NCBI RefSeq assembly: GCF_000331515.1
Contig: NZ_AMZO01000006.1
Coordinates: forward strand, 124,001 to 188,000
Length of the DNA: 64,000 bases
Direction of reading: 5' to 3'
Source of the DNA: Photobacterium marinum
GTDB taxonomy: Bacteria; Pseudomonadota; Gammaproteobacteria; Enterobacterales; Vibrionaceae
Positions 26,639 to 36,043 of the stretch are shown one piece after another. The notes below the pieces were generated by a model. It searched no databases. It saw nothing but the letters and a program-made list of their open reading frames with translations, and was not told the DNA's origin. A program made the position numbers and the translations under genes. The stretch's first letter is position 1; each line of letters starts with the position of its first letter.

Positions 26639-26651
26639 TTTACATTGTAAA
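26639..26651. other. parS2: parS2 centromere-like site 7
   Basis: Perfect TTTACATTGTAAA, 10.3 kb right of the origin iterons and the outermost site on this side. Confidence 0.9.
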
Positions 26652-26723
26652 AGTCATCATTTGGCTGTGGGGAATACCGACGGAGAAGGCTGGCCTCACT
26701 GACTGCCAGCCTGTGATAAAAAC

Positions 26724-27257
26724 TTACTTTAAGTGGTTCAGGTGACTGACAGCGTCTTTGAATTGTTCGTTAAGTTCTTCGTGAGTGAGAATTTGTTTTT
26801 CGGCATCAAAGTTGTCGTAAAAGCTGGGTACGGACAGGCTGGCTTTTACTATTCCGTCAAAGAAGGGCATCGACTGGATGGCGGCGGCTAATACACTGGC
26901 ACCACCGAGTGAACCAGGGGAGGTGGATAGCAGCACCATAGGTTTGTTTTGAAAGACCTTAGGCTCAATTCGGGAGCACCAGTCAAAGAGGTTTTTGTAC
27001 CCGACAGAGTAAGACCCGTTGTGCTCAGCAAAAGAAATAAGTACGCCGTCACTGTCTCCGATTTTGCTCAGAAAGTCTTTGGCTAGCTGAGGGTGGCCGA
27101 TTTCCCCTTCTTTGTCCTGACTGTAAAGTGGCAGCTCATAATCGTTGAGATCCAGAATCTCTACTTCCACTTTGTCCAGTAGTTTGCTGGCATAACGGAC
27201 AAGCTGTTTGTTTATGGACTGTTTGTGAGTACTGGCAGCAAAAGCAATAATTTTCAC
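26724..27257 (-). CDS. NAD(P)H-dependent FMN reductase (flavodoxin-like fold)
   Basis: The 177-residue protein has the FMN_red fold. The FMN phosphate loop FAASTHKQSINKQLV is at the start, the middle motif SFAEHNGSYSVGYKNLFDW matches the family PEYN(G/H)S region, and LLSTSPGSLGGASVL is the second flavin-binding loop. It resembles quinone or chromate reductases of the YieF/ArsH group. The start is GTG with GGGAGA eight bases upstream. The precise electron acceptor is unknown. Confidence 0.85.
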   Translation of the reverse strand: MKIIAFAASTHKQSINKQLVRYASKLLDKVEVEILDLNDYELPLYSQDKEGEIGHPQLAKDFLSKIGDSDGVLISFAEHNGSYSVGYKNLFDWCSRIEPKVFQNKPMVLLSTSPGSLGGASVLAAAIQSMPFFDGIVKASLSVPSFYDNFDAEKQILTHEELNEQFKDAVSHLNHLK

Positions 27258-27357
27258 AGTGATATCTCCCAGTCATTGTTTGATAAAAACGTTACATAAG
27301 TGCGATTGATGCTTTGTCAGTTACATGGAGTGTAGCCGCTAAATAACTGAGAATATT

Positions 27358-30219
27358 TCAGCATTCACTTTTCTTTGAAATGTGTGTACTGAGCTGTTTT
27401 CTCAGTTCAGGGTGCGACTCCAGCAACGCATAGAAGGCTTCTCTTTCCAGTACCAGTAACTCGCAGTAGCTAGTTGCGTTAACATCAGCATTGCGCGGTG
27501 CTCGGTTAAGCAAGGCCATTTCACCGAAGAAATCGCCGCAACCGAGCTTTATTGGTTCAGGGGCATCGGTAATGACTTCGGCAGCTCCGGCGGCAATGAA
27601 ATACATCGCATCCCCGATATCGCCTTTGGTTATAATTTGTTGGTTTGGTGCGACAATCAGAGGTTTGAGTTGTTCGGTGATTTGTTCAATCTGTTCACTG
27701 CTGAGCTGTTGAAACAGTGGCACTTTAGCCACCAGAGCTTGCGGATCTAACCGCTGGCTGGCGATGTCAGTAATGCGTTGTTGTAAGTAACGATGGCTGG
27801 TGGTGATTTGCTGAAAATCATCGACGCTCAGTACCAGCAGCTGACAGTAGCTGATGGCGGTGATATCGGCGCTGCGCGGCTCTTGAGTGAGCAGTGCCAG
27901 CTCACCGAAAAAGTCACCACTGCCGAGTCGGATTGCCTGATGTTCCGTGTTCACCTCGACGGCACCACAGGAGATAAAGTACATGGCATCTCCTTGTTCG
28001 CCTTGGCTGATAATGCGCTCGCCCGGTACTACAAGTCGGGAGGTGAGTAGGGAGACAATCTCGGTAATTCGATGAGCTCCCAGTTCAGACAGAAACGGCA
28101 CTTTAGCGACAAGTTTGTCCGGTTCCAGGCCGAGATCCAGTTTCGGTTGACGATCCATAATACGGTTGCGCTTATCCAGCTCCCGCCCTAGGTCGTTGAA
28201 CACTTCCATGCTGATAATATTTTCATCCAGCATCTGATGATAGCTGCTTTCTTCAAGGCGCAGTGCCACCCGGACCAAGTGACGTTTTTGCAGGGTTTCT
28301 GCGTATTCTGGGTATTGCAGACGCAGCGCATCCAGTGTTTGCTGGGTTGCCTGTAGTCGGTGAGTAAGCAGCGTTTCGAGCTCTTTGGCAAGTTTGTCAC
28401 CAAACAAAGGGGGAATCTTTTCTCTGGTGTAGTCGATCAGTGACGCGACAACTGTTTCACTGACGGTCAGCACTTCAAAGCGGTTCGCCAGCTGGATGGC
28501 AAGCGGTCGCTCCAGCCTGAAGCGTTGCTGTAGTAACAGAGAGATCCTGCATAGCACGCTGAATTTTAATGCGCCATTGTAGGCTTCTTTATATCCTTCG
28601 ATTTTACTGATTTTCAGGCCGTCCAGCAGGTCGTCAGCCTGGAATAGAAGCGAGCGGGTGATTTTGGCTGAATCCAGCCCGTCAGAAAAGCGTTTCAGAT
28701 ACAGATGACGCTCATGGTTGGTCAGGGTGCTGAGGCCGACACTGAGTGTGACGGTATCCGGTTGTTTCTCAAGGCCCTTGTTCATAGAGTGCTCAACCCG
28801 GCTCAGCCGCTGCTCATAGATATCAGCAACGCCGGTAGCGATGTCCGGGTTAATTTTATCTTCCTGCGCCGCATGTTTGAGTCCCTCCCGGATATGCTTG
28901 ATAGACAGCGCCATGACGCGGTTGCGGATCATTCGTTCCGTCGGCGGCAGGCGATCAAGGCCGAAAAAGCGCATCATGGCTCCCATGGTCGGTGCGTTAA
29001 CAAACAGGGTAAAGAGCACAAAGCCGGTGACCAGGGAAGCGACAAAAGCCTGGATATTCGGATCAATTCCCGGTGTTTCCAGGATCACTAGTGCCAGAGC
29101 CAGCGAGACGGCGCCCCGTAACCCCCCCCATAACATTACGGTACGAAAATCGATACTGATCTGCTGTCCCAGTCCGGCTTTGTTGAGTAGCGGTAGTACC
29201 AGATAGAGTACGACGCTTCGGGCGGCAAAGGCGGCGACAATCAGTGCTAGTAGTGACAGAAACTGAGACGTTGTGAAATCGACCAGTACCTTTGGCACCA
29301 GCAGGCCGACTAAGAAGAAGATCAGCGAGTTGGCCCAGAACACAATTTCTTCCCAGGTTTCGGTCAGGGTATGCCAGGTGTGGGGTGAGATTTTGGTCCG
29401 GCCGAATGAGTTGACCACCAGCCCGGCGGTAACAACGGCCATGACACCGGAAACGTGGAGGTAGTGTTCGGCCAGCAGGAAGCTGAGGTAGGCCAGGCAG
29501 ATGGTCAGTGTGATTTCCACCAGTGGCAGGTTACGCAGGCGACCAATCAATGAAATAACCAACCAGGTTGAAACCAGGCCAACGATGATTCCGCCGAAGA
29601 AGACTTCCAGGAATTTCCCTGTAGCTGATAAAACCCCCGCTTCAGTGCCGCCGACCAGGATCGCGACCAGAATCGTAAACAGCACGATGGCGGTGGCATC
29701 GTTAAACAGGCTTTCCCCTTCAACCAGAATGGTCAGCCTTTTCGGTGCGCCGAGGGTTTTGAAGATAGCGATGATCGCCACCGGGTCGGTTGCCGAGACA
29801 ATGGCACCGAGCAACAGGCAGGCGATTAGGGTGATATCTGAGACGCCCCATACCACGATACCGACAACGACGGTGGAGAGCAGCAGGCCGATGATTGCCA
29901 GCAGCAAAATCGGACCGATATCCGTGAACAGGTGGCGGGCATTGATATTCAGGGCCGATTCGAAGATCAGGGCTGGCAGGAAAACAAAAAACACCACTTC
30001 GGATGTGATATCCAGCGCTTCGAGTGCCGACAGAAAGTCACCGATGATACCGGGAGGATGGCTTCCGCTGGCCGCCAGAACAATACCGCCGAGAAGGCAC
30101 CCGGCCACAGCCAGTAATACGGTATAGGGAAAGTTAATGCGGTTGGCGATCGGCAGCAGCAGGCTGGCTATGGTCAACAGGCCCACCAGCCCGAGTACCA
30201 ATAGGAATGTCTCATGCAT
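27358..30219 (-). CDS. CPA1 cation/proton antiporter with two cyclic-nucleotide-binding domains
   Basis: The 953-residue protein has an N-terminal Na+(K+)/H+ exchanger domain of about 12 helices (1-420), including the ion-binding motif SATDPVAIIA, a long helical cytoplasmic linker, then two consecutive cNMP-binding domains (about 704-815 and 830-945). Both keep the phosphate-binding cassette: GDFFGELALL with RSAD, and GDFFGEMALL with RNAD. Most CPA1 exchangers lack any such domain, and two in tandem is unusual. The start at 30219 has GGAGG upstream; the longer frame does not match the family. It lies 38 bases downstream of the Tat-exported binding protein, probably one operon, next to an adenylyl cyclase gene. 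Confidence 0.88.
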   Translation of the reverse strand: MHETFLLVLGLVGLLTIASLLLPIANRINFPYTVLLAVAGCLLGGIVLAASGSHPPGIIGDFLSALEALDITSEVVFFVFLPALIFESALNINARHLFTDIGPILLLAIIGLLLSTVVVGIVVWGVSDITLIACLLLGAIVSATDPVAIIAIFKTLGAPKRLTILVEGESLFNDATAIVLFTILVAILVGGTEAGVLSATGKFLEVFFGGIIVGLVSTWLVISLIGRLRNLPLVEITLTICLAYLSFLLAEHYLHVSGVMAVVTAGLVVNSFGRTKISPHTWHTLTETWEEIVFWANSLIFFLVGLLVPKVLVDFTTSQFLSLLALIVAAFAARSVVLYLVLPLLNKAGLGQQISIDFRTVMLWGGLRGAVSLALALVILETPGIDPNIQAFVASLVTGFVLFTLFVNAPTMGAMMRFFGLDRLPPTERMIRNRVMALSIKHIREGLKHAAQEDKINPDIATGVADIYEQRLSRVEHSMNKGLEKQPDTVTLSVGLSTLTNHERHLYLKRFSDGLDSAKITRSLLFQADDLLDGLKISKIEGYKEAYNGALKFSVLCRISLLLQQRFRLERPLAIQLANRFEVLTVSETVVASLIDYTREKIPPLFGDKLAKELETLLTHRLQATQQTLDALRLQYPEYAETLQKRHLVRVALRLEESSYHQMLDENIISMEVFNDLGRELDKRNRIMDRQPKLDLGLEPDKLVAKVPFLSELGAHRITEIVSLLTSRLVVPGERIISQGEQGDAMYFISCGAVEVNTEHQAIRLGSGDFFGELALLTQEPRSADITAISYCQLLVLSVDDFQQITTSHRYLQQRITDIASQRLDPQALVAKVPLFQQLSSEQIEQITEQLKPLIVAPNQQIITKGDIGDAMYFIAAGAAEVITDAPEPIKLGCGDFFGEMALLNRAPRNADVNATSYCELLVLEREAFYALLESHPELRKQLSTHISKKSEC

Positions 30220-30257
30220 GCGTTGCCTCCGGTGACTGGCTGTTCCTGTAATTAAAG

Positions 30258-31625
30258 CTATCCGATAATGCCGCTTCCCAGTGTCTTGTTTTTGTCTGAC
30301 AGCCATGGCGGTTGTATAAAACGCTGCTCTGCATACTTGAGCGGCCAGATAATTTTGGCTTCACCGTTAATCAGTTGAACCATGGGATGATAAAAGCCTT
30401 TCATAAACCGCCCGGTCATGACTTCATTGGCTGATAAGGCGTGCGGGCCCGGCCCGGTTGAAAAGCGGTAAAGGTTCCAGACGCCTTTATGCGACATCTG
30501 GTGGAGGGTGGCGATCAGGCTGTCGGAATCTAAGGTGCCAGCCATATTGAGGGCACGGATTGCCATTCGGGTGTAGTCATAATGCAGCCCGGCAGCCTGG
30601 ATACTCGGCTCCTGGTTATATTTGGCCTGATAACGACGGACCCACCATTGTTGCCACAAGGCGATGGGCATTGCTGAATCCATAGACACAACATAATCGG
30701 AAGCCTCCCCTGTCATCTGATACCAGTTATCCAGCCAGCGGATACCATGCCCCAGCAACAGAGCCTGAATATTGAGTTCCCGGAACTGCCGGACAAAATT
30801 GCTTACTGCAACATCCCCTGCTGATGTGATGGCGACCAATGAAACTTTCCGTCGCTTGAATTGTTTTAGCAGTTGCGTGAAATCCGTTTCTTCCATATCG
30901 ATCACTTCGTATGGCAGAGGATCGAAGCCTTCTTCCTTTAGGCTGTTACTCAGTGCTTCGCCCCAGCTATGCCCGTAGGCACTGTTTTCAACCAGGATGC
31001 CGGCGGTATTGTTGGTCGGTTGCCATAGTCTTTGCTTCATGAAGTAACGTAATGGTTTGCCGTATAAACCTGCCAGCTTCGGGGGGGATGGCCAGCCTTT
31101 AAACCAGCCTCGGTAACGTTTGGGGTTGAGGTTGATTTTATTGGCAATGTATTGTGATGCACCGAGGTGGCCAATGTGAATAGTATTGAGATCGGCTTCA
31201 GTGTCCATTAGCGACAGAGCAACAGAGGAATGCCAGCCTCCGACCATCAGCTTTACTCCCTGCCGGTTGATAGCGGTACTTGATGCTTTGATTGCAGCGG
31301 TAGGAGAGGACTGACTGTCAACCCATACAACTTCAACTTCGTGCAGGTTTCCGTCGATGGAGACCGGAATTTCACCGGTTTTTCTCGCATCTTCAAGGGC
31401 CATCACTATCCCCTGTTTGATGGCATGCCCTGTGTGGCTGGCCGGCCCGGTGTAGGGGCCGCAGAAACCAATTCTCAACGGCTCACCTATTCTCTGTGCT
31501 CGGATTATGCCGGGGGCTACCGCCGACAGGGCTCCGGTAAAGCCCAGTACACCCGAGGTGCGGAGAATTTTCCTGCGGCTTAAATCTGTTTGTTGTTGGG
31601 ATTGCTTGTCGGCGTTATCTGTCAT
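30258..31625 (-). CDS. Tat-exported periplasmic binding protein (UrtA/AmiC-like), orphan
   Basis: The 455-residue protein has a twin-arginine signal (SRRKILRTSGVLG, ending before AQRIGEP) and a type I periplasmic-binding fold of the urea/amide/branched-chain class. The ligand-binding lobe starts IGFCGPYTGPASHTG; later GGWHSSVALSLMD and GILVENSAYGHSWGEAL match the family hinge regions. Export after folding in the cytosol, by Tat, is uncommon for this class and may mean a bound cofactor or early oligomerisation. No ABC permease or ATPase is nearby, so it is probably a sensor subunit rather than a transporter subunit. It heads the operon with the cNMP-gated antiporter and is divergent from the adenylyl cyclase. 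Confidence 0.82.
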   Translation of the reverse strand: MTDNADKQSQQQTDLSRRKILRTSGVLGFTGALSAVAPGIIRAQRIGEPLRIGFCGPYTGPASHTGHAIKQGIVMALEDARKTGEIPVSIDGNLHEVEVVWVDSQSSPTAAIKASSTAINRQGVKLMVGGWHSSVALSLMDTEADLNTIHIGHLGASQYIANKINLNPKRYRGWFKGWPSPPKLAGLYGKPLRYFMKQRLWQPTNNTAGILVENSAYGHSWGEALSNSLKEEGFDPLPYEVIDMEETDFTQLLKQFKRRKVSLVAITSAGDVAVSNFVRQFRELNIQALLLGHGIRWLDNWYQMTGEASDYVVSMDSAMPIALWQQWWVRRYQAKYNQEPSIQAAGLHYDYTRMAIRALNMAGTLDSDSLIATLHQMSHKGVWNLYRFSTGPGPHALSANEVMTGRFMKGFYHPMVQLINGEAKIIWPLKYAEQRFIQPPWLSDKNKTLGSGIIG

Positions 31626-31859
31626 CCGCTTCCTCTGACGCTTCCTTTGAAACAGTGCCGCAGTTTTTCAGACTATTATCTGCAGCATGCTGTCATGGCT
31701 TATTACAGCAGCTAATGCCAAGTTTGTTATTTATATTCAGGTTAGTTCAAAGCAGCAGCTTTGCGGATGGTGTTTCCGGCGGTAATTCAGAAAGGAAGGG
31801 AAACAGGCGGTCTATACTGTCACTGGGCACAATATTTTTTTGTTTTTCAGGGGGATTCC

Positions 31860-33644
31860 ATGGGGCTTTTGCAAAAAAGTCTAAAAGCCCGAATGACTGC
31901 CTATTTTTTGTTAGTGTCGGTATTGGTAGTCGTGGCGCTGGCGGCAATTACATATTTTCTGGCCGCTGATACTCAAAAAGAGATGGCGATCGCTCAGTTT
32001 GAGGTAACTGCAGATCATAAAGAGTTTGAAATTCAACGCTTTGTCGCCGAACAGACATCAATTATAGAGAAGATGGCTGAGCTTGATGATTTGCGAAATG
32101 CGGCGGGCAACCTGCTGTCAGAACAGATTGGTACTCCTGAATATGAATCTGCTTATTTTAAGCTGGCCGAAACCTTATTTCTTTCTACTTACCTTGATTA
32201 CGGGCTGGATCGGGCAACAGAACTGACTGCTATTTTTATGCTGACCAAAGTTGGCGGGCGGGTGTTTTTCTCAACCATGCCAGATGATGAAGGCGAATAC
32301 CGTCTTAATGATCAATACTTTATTCAGGGATTAAAGCAGACATTTCTGCAAAAAGTGTATCCGGACCCGGATACAGCGGCTCCGACCATGACTGTGTCGA
32401 CCCCTTTGCTCAGTCCTCAAGGCAAGTTGATCGGGGTACTGGCCGCTCATATCCGGTTATCTGTGCTGGCTGAGATCGTCAATCGCAAAACCGGCCTTGG
32501 TGAAAGTGGTGAGGCGTACCTTATTGATGCTCACAACCGTTTTATTTCAGCAGACAGGCTGGGGGACAACGGTTATCCGCGCGGGGTTCACAGCCTGGGG
32601 ATAGATGCGGCGCTTCGGGGCGAAAAAGGGGCCGGTTTATACGATAACTATGACGGGGTTGCTGTGATTGGCAGCTACCGCTGGATGCCGGAACTGGGAC
32701 TGGCTTTGATTTCTGAGGCAAAAGCATCTGTTGCTCTTGCGCCGGCACACCAGCTGGGGGCGATGTTGTTGGTAGTAGGCTTTATGGCGGTTGGTATCCT
32801 GAGTACCGGTATTTACCTGATTACTTTAACCATTATTCGCCCGATTCTGGCAGTAACGGATACTACCAGAAAAATCACAGCCGGTGATCTGAGTCAGAAG
32901 GCACCAGTGCTTGCTGAAGATGAAACTGGTCTGCTGGCAGAAAACTTCAACCATATGATCCTGAGGTTGAAAAATACTCTTGATGATTTGGCTGAAGAGC
33001 AGGAGAGATCAGAACACCTGTTGCTGAATGTGCTGCCGGCTCCGATTGCCGAGCGGCTGAAGCAGGGTGAGGAAACCATTGCTGACAGCTTTTCCGAAGT
33101 CACAATCCTTTTTGCAGATTTGGTTAATTTTACCCCGATGTCTGCCCAGCTTTCCGCATCGGAAGTGGTGGGGTTGCTCAATGAGATCTTTTGTGAGTTT
33201 GATAAGTTGAGTGAGCGCCGCGGGCTGGAAAAGATCAAAACCATCGGGGATGCCTATATGGTTGGAGCCGGGATCCCGATCCCGCGAGAAGATCACGCTG
33301 AAGTGATTGCGGAAATGGCACTCGACATGATGGATGTGATTGCTTGTTTCAATCATAAGCATAACAGGAACCTTAGCCTGCGGATCGGTATTAACAGCGG
33401 GCCTGTGGTTGCCGGTGTCATCGGGCGTAAAAAGTTTATTTATGACATCTGGGGAGATGCGGTAAATACTGCTTCCCGGATGGAATCTCAAGGGCTGAAA
33501 GGCGGTATTCAGATCACTCAAGCCACTTATCGGCACCTTAAAGAAGGCTATAACTTTACCGATCGCGGAATGGTTGCCATCAAAGGTAAGGGGAAGATGC
33601 ATACCTACATTCTGGAAGGACGTAAGGAAGAAACAATCAAATAA
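31860..33644 (+). CDS. Membrane class III adenylyl cyclase with periplasmic Cache-type sensor
   Basis: The 594-residue protein has TM1 (about 12-34), a periplasmic Cache-type domain to about 295, TM2 (about 300-325), a HAMP segment and a C-terminal class III cyclase domain. Metal-binding Asp420 (FADLVNFT) and Asp464 (IGDAY) are present. The adenine-specifying pair Lys460 (KTIGD) and Asp529 (YDIWGD) is present, as are the transition-state residues Asn536 and Arg540 (NTASRM), so it should be active and make cAMP rather than cGMP. ATG at 31860 has GGGGG about six bases upstream; the longer frame is rejected. The next gene starts 13 bases after its stop. Confidence 0.9.
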   Translation: MGLLQKSLKARMTAYFLLVSVLVVVALAAITYFLAADTQKEMAIAQFEVTADHKEFEIQRFVAEQTSIIEKMAELDDLRNAAGNLLSEQIGTPEYESAYFKLAETLFLSTYLDYGLDRATELTAIFMLTKVGGRVFFSTMPDDEGEYRLNDQYFIQGLKQTFLQKVYPDPDTAAPTMTVSTPLLSPQGKLIGVLAAHIRLSVLAEIVNRKTGLGESGEAYLIDAHNRFISADRLGDNGYPRGVHSLGIDAALRGEKGAGLYDNYDGVAVIGSYRWMPELGLALISEAKASVALAPAHQLGAMLLVVGFMAVGILSTGIYLITLTIIRPILAVTDTTRKITAGDLSQKAPVLAEDETGLLAENFNHMILRLKNTLDDLAEEQERSEHLLLNVLPAPIAERLKQGEETIADSFSEVTILFADLVNFTPMSAQLSASEVVGLLNEIFCEFDKLSERRGLEKIKTIGDAYMVGAGIPIPREDHAEVIAEMALDMMDVIACFNHKHNRNLSLRIGINSGPVVAGVIGRKKFIYDIWGDAVNTASRMESQGLKGGIQITQATYRHLKEGYNFTDRGMVAIKGKGKMHTYILEGRKEETIK

Positions 33645-33657
33645 GAAGGATACGGAT

Positions 33658-34794
33658 ATGAAGTTAATGACCGCCCTGATCATTATTGCTGCCTTATTTC
33701 TGGCTGCCTGTTCTGATCCGTCAGAACAAGGACGCGAGCTCAGAGTCGGCTTAATCGCCCCGGTAACCGGCCAGATCCCGGAAGTAGGGCGTTCCACGGT
33801 TGAGGCTGCCAAACTGGCTGTGGAAGAGATCAATGGTCGTGGCGGTCTGATTATTGATGATGAGCAGTACAAGGTGGTGCTGCTGATTGAAGATAATCGT
33901 GACAATCAGGAACAGACTATCAGTGCCGCGCTTGAGCTGATCAACCAGCAAAATGTCAGTGCGATCATTGGCCCTCAGGCAAGCCGGAATGCCATTCCTG
34001 CGGCGAGGTATGTTGAATATGCCCAAATCCCGATGATCACGCCCTGGTCAACCAACCCTGATACCACTCGCCATAAAAACTGGGTTTATCGTGCTGCTTT
34101 TGTGGATACCTTTCAGGGCAAGCTGATGGCGAAATTTGCCTATGAGCAACTGGGGCTGAGGAAGGCGGCTGTACTTTACGATATTTCCAGCGAATATAAC
34201 CGTAATCTGGCTGAAGTTTTCAGTGTGGCTTTTAAAGATTTTGGCGGTGGAATTGTCGCGTATGAGCTTTATACCCGCGATGCCCCTGACTTCACAGAAC
34301 AGTTGCGCCGAATTCAGGCTGCTCAGCCTGATGTTTTGTTCTTGCCTAATTACTATAACGAAGTGCCGGTGCAGGCTCGTCAGGCCAGAAAAATGGGGAT
34401 TACTGCCCAGTTACTCGGGAGTGATACCTGGACTCAGATCCTTGAAGATGACCGAAGTGCGGTAGATGGGGCTTTTTTCAGTACCCACTATGCTTTGGAT
34501 CGTGCTGATGGAGGCGCACTTAATTTCAGGGCGCGTTACCGGCAGACCTATAACCGAGAGCCAAATGATGTTGCCGCACTGACCTATGATGCCTTTGGAC
34601 TCTTGTTTGAAGCGGCTCAACGGCATGGTGGCGTTGAACCGCAGGGGATACGTGATGCACTTAATACTATCGACAATTTTGAAGGTATTACCGGGGTGAT
34701 TAAGTTTCAGGGTTCAGGAGATCCGGTAAAAAGTGCGGTGCTGATTGAAGTGAAAAACGGGGAGTTTGTTTTTAGTAAATGGGTTGAGCCTTAA
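33658..34794 (+). CDS. Periplasmic-binding lipoprotein (LivJ/Peripla_BP_6-like), orphan
   Basis: The 378-residue protein begins with a lipoprotein signal (MKLMTALIIIAALFLAAC; lipobox LAAC), so it is anchored by lipid. The mature part is a type I periplasmic-binding protein: IGPQASRNAIPAARY and LFLPNYYNEVPVQARQAR are typical branched-chain-amino-acid-receptor segments. No permease or ATPase is in the window. Its coupling to the cyclase gene (13 bases, AAGGA before the ATG) suggests it delivers a ligand to the cyclase sensor domain. The ligand is unknown. Confidence 0.85.
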   Translation: MKLMTALIIIAALFLAACSDPSEQGRELRVGLIAPVTGQIPEVGRSTVEAAKLAVEEINGRGGLIIDDEQYKVVLLIEDNRDNQEQTISAALELINQQNVSAIIGPQASRNAIPAARYVEYAQIPMITPWSTNPDTTRHKNWVYRAAFVDTFQGKLMAKFAYEQLGLRKAAVLYDISSEYNRNLAEVFSVAFKDFGGGIVAYELYTRDAPDFTEQLRRIQAAQPDVLFLPNYYNEVPVQARQARKMGITAQLLGSDTWTQILEDDRSAVDGAFFSTHYALDRADGGALNFRARYRQTYNREPNDVAALTYDAFGLLFEAAQRHGGVEPQGIRDALNTIDNFEGITGVIKFQGSGDPVKSAVLIEVKNGEFVFSKWVEP

Positions 34795-34815
34795 TATATT
34801 AATTCAGCCAGGTAA

Positions 34816-34840
34816 GAAAAAGCCCATCATTGATGGGCTT
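34816..34840 (-). terminator. Terminator between convergent lipoprotein genes
   Basis: AAGCCCAT and ATGGGCTT pair over a five-base loop. The minus-strand side continues with TTTTCTT. It may also block read-through from the cyclase operon. Confidence 0.75.
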
Positions 34841-34873
34841 ATGATTGCTTAAAGAAAGTGGGAAAACGGGAAA

Positions 34874-35272
34874 TTATTGACAGTTTTTTTGTTTTGTTAG
34901 CGGGACAGTGACATGGCTGTCGTATTTCCAGTATTTACCGGTAGCAAGATCGACGAAGAAAGCTGGCCATACCAAGGCGTTGGCGTAAAACGAAGGAGTA
35001 ATATTTTTACCGACTTTAACTTCAACGTTATCGTAACATTTATCAATAATCCTAACTTTTACATCATCATATGATGATTCTGCAGTAATGGTAGTAGGTA
35101 GCGTTGTTGCGTAGCTTCCGGAAGGGCTTTCAACAATAACTTCTACATCTTTTGCTTTGGTTGATGGGTGGGCAAGAATGGCTTGTGAACCGCTGTTAAA
35201 AACAGTTGAACAACCAGATAGAACTAAAAGAGATGAAACAAAAAGGGATTTAAGAGCTAGATTTTTATGCAT
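34874..35272 (-). CDS. Putative lipoprotein, 132 aa
   Basis: ATG at 35272 gives a classical lipoprotein signal MHKNLALKSLFVSSLLVLSGC; a TTG nine codons upstream is possible. The mature part starts STVFNSGSQAI and is beta-rich, with two more cysteines (DKCYDN and the C-terminal KNCQ) that may pair. The segment ALVWPAFFVDLATGKYWKYD resembles the end of short outer-membrane lipoproteins that follow an immunoglobulin-like fold, but no named family is certain. AT content is higher than in its neighbours. Confidence 0.75.
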   Translation of the reverse strand: MHKNLALKSLFVSSLLVLSGCSTVFNSGSQAILAHPSTKAKDVEVIVESPSGSYATTLPTTITAESSYDDVKVRIIDKCYDNVEVKVGKNITPSFYANALVWPAFFVDLATGKYWKYDSHVTVPLTKQKNCQ

Positions 35273-35574
35273 AATTGTATTTATGTTCTTTTTAAGCAAT
35301 CGTTATGATTATGCGGCCATATTTATAGATAACTTAAGTTATTTAGTGGGATGCTAACTCTGGTTAATTCAGTGTTGTTTTATTTGTTGGTTTAGGACAG
35401 GTCTTTCATTTGTATGGCGAGAATCGGGCTGTTTGCGCAAGATTTCCTAACAGGATCTTAGACTATGATGGTCCGGGGTTAATTAGAGAGTCAGCCTGTA
35501 ATAGTGAAAATTCGGTATGGTGAAACTGAACCGGGGCCGGCAGGTGCGATGACTGCCGGCCTATCAGTAACTGT

Positions 35575-35910
35575 TCAGGCGGCCAGGCGTTGGAAGGCCT
35601 GTTCTTTGATGGTATGAATGGCTGCGGTAACGTCATCGGCGGATTTTTTTCCGGCATGGCGCAGGTGATCACCCCATTGTTTCAGGTCATCTGTATCTAT
35701 TTTTCGGATATGATTATCCTTTGCCCATTCACGACCGATCAGATCACCCAGTTCATCCAATAGTTGGCCGATTTCATCGCACTGGCTGCCGACTTTGCTG
35801 TGAAGCTCACGTTTGATGCTGTCCCAGCCTTTTACAAAAAAGCTGCCTTTGTAAAAAGCTCGCAGCCACTTCTGATATTCCTGTTCGCTTTGGGTCTGAA
35901 TATTCTGCAT
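35575..35910 (-). CDS. Hypothetical soluble protein, 111 aa
   Basis: A predominantly helical, charged protein without signal peptide (MQNIQTQSEQEYQKWLRAFY at the start). The middle has an acidic helix CDEIGQLLDELGDLIGREWA, and the C-terminus is a second amphipathic helix. GAAG lies six bases before the ATG. No recognisable family. It is followed by about 275 bases without a gene up to the preceding lipoprotein start. Confidence 0.65.
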   Translation of the reverse strand: MQNIQTQSEQEYQKWLRAFYKGSFFVKGWDSIKRELHSKVGSQCDEIGQLLDELGDLIGREWAKDNHIRKIDTDDLKQWGDHLRHAGKKSADDVTAAIHTIKEQAFQRLAA

Positions 35911-36043
35911 ATCTTCGCTCTTATTTCGGCTCTTATCTCGCCAGTCACTGTTGCATAATTTAATGGTGAAATAATATACAACTCATTATGAAGCAGGATC
36001 AACGGAAACGCACCGTCTGAGCTATCGTAGTGGCGAAAATGTG

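Noticed and set aside
29501..30127. Plus-strand frame of 208 codons opposite the antiporter
   Set aside because: Antisense of conserved transmembrane helices; Thr/Arg/Pro/Ile-rich translation typical of a shadow.
33009..33905. Long minus-strand frame of 298 codons opposite the adenylyl cyclase gene
   Set aside because: It lies entirely opposite a gene with intact catalytic motifs and has no recognisable protein features or ribosome-binding site.
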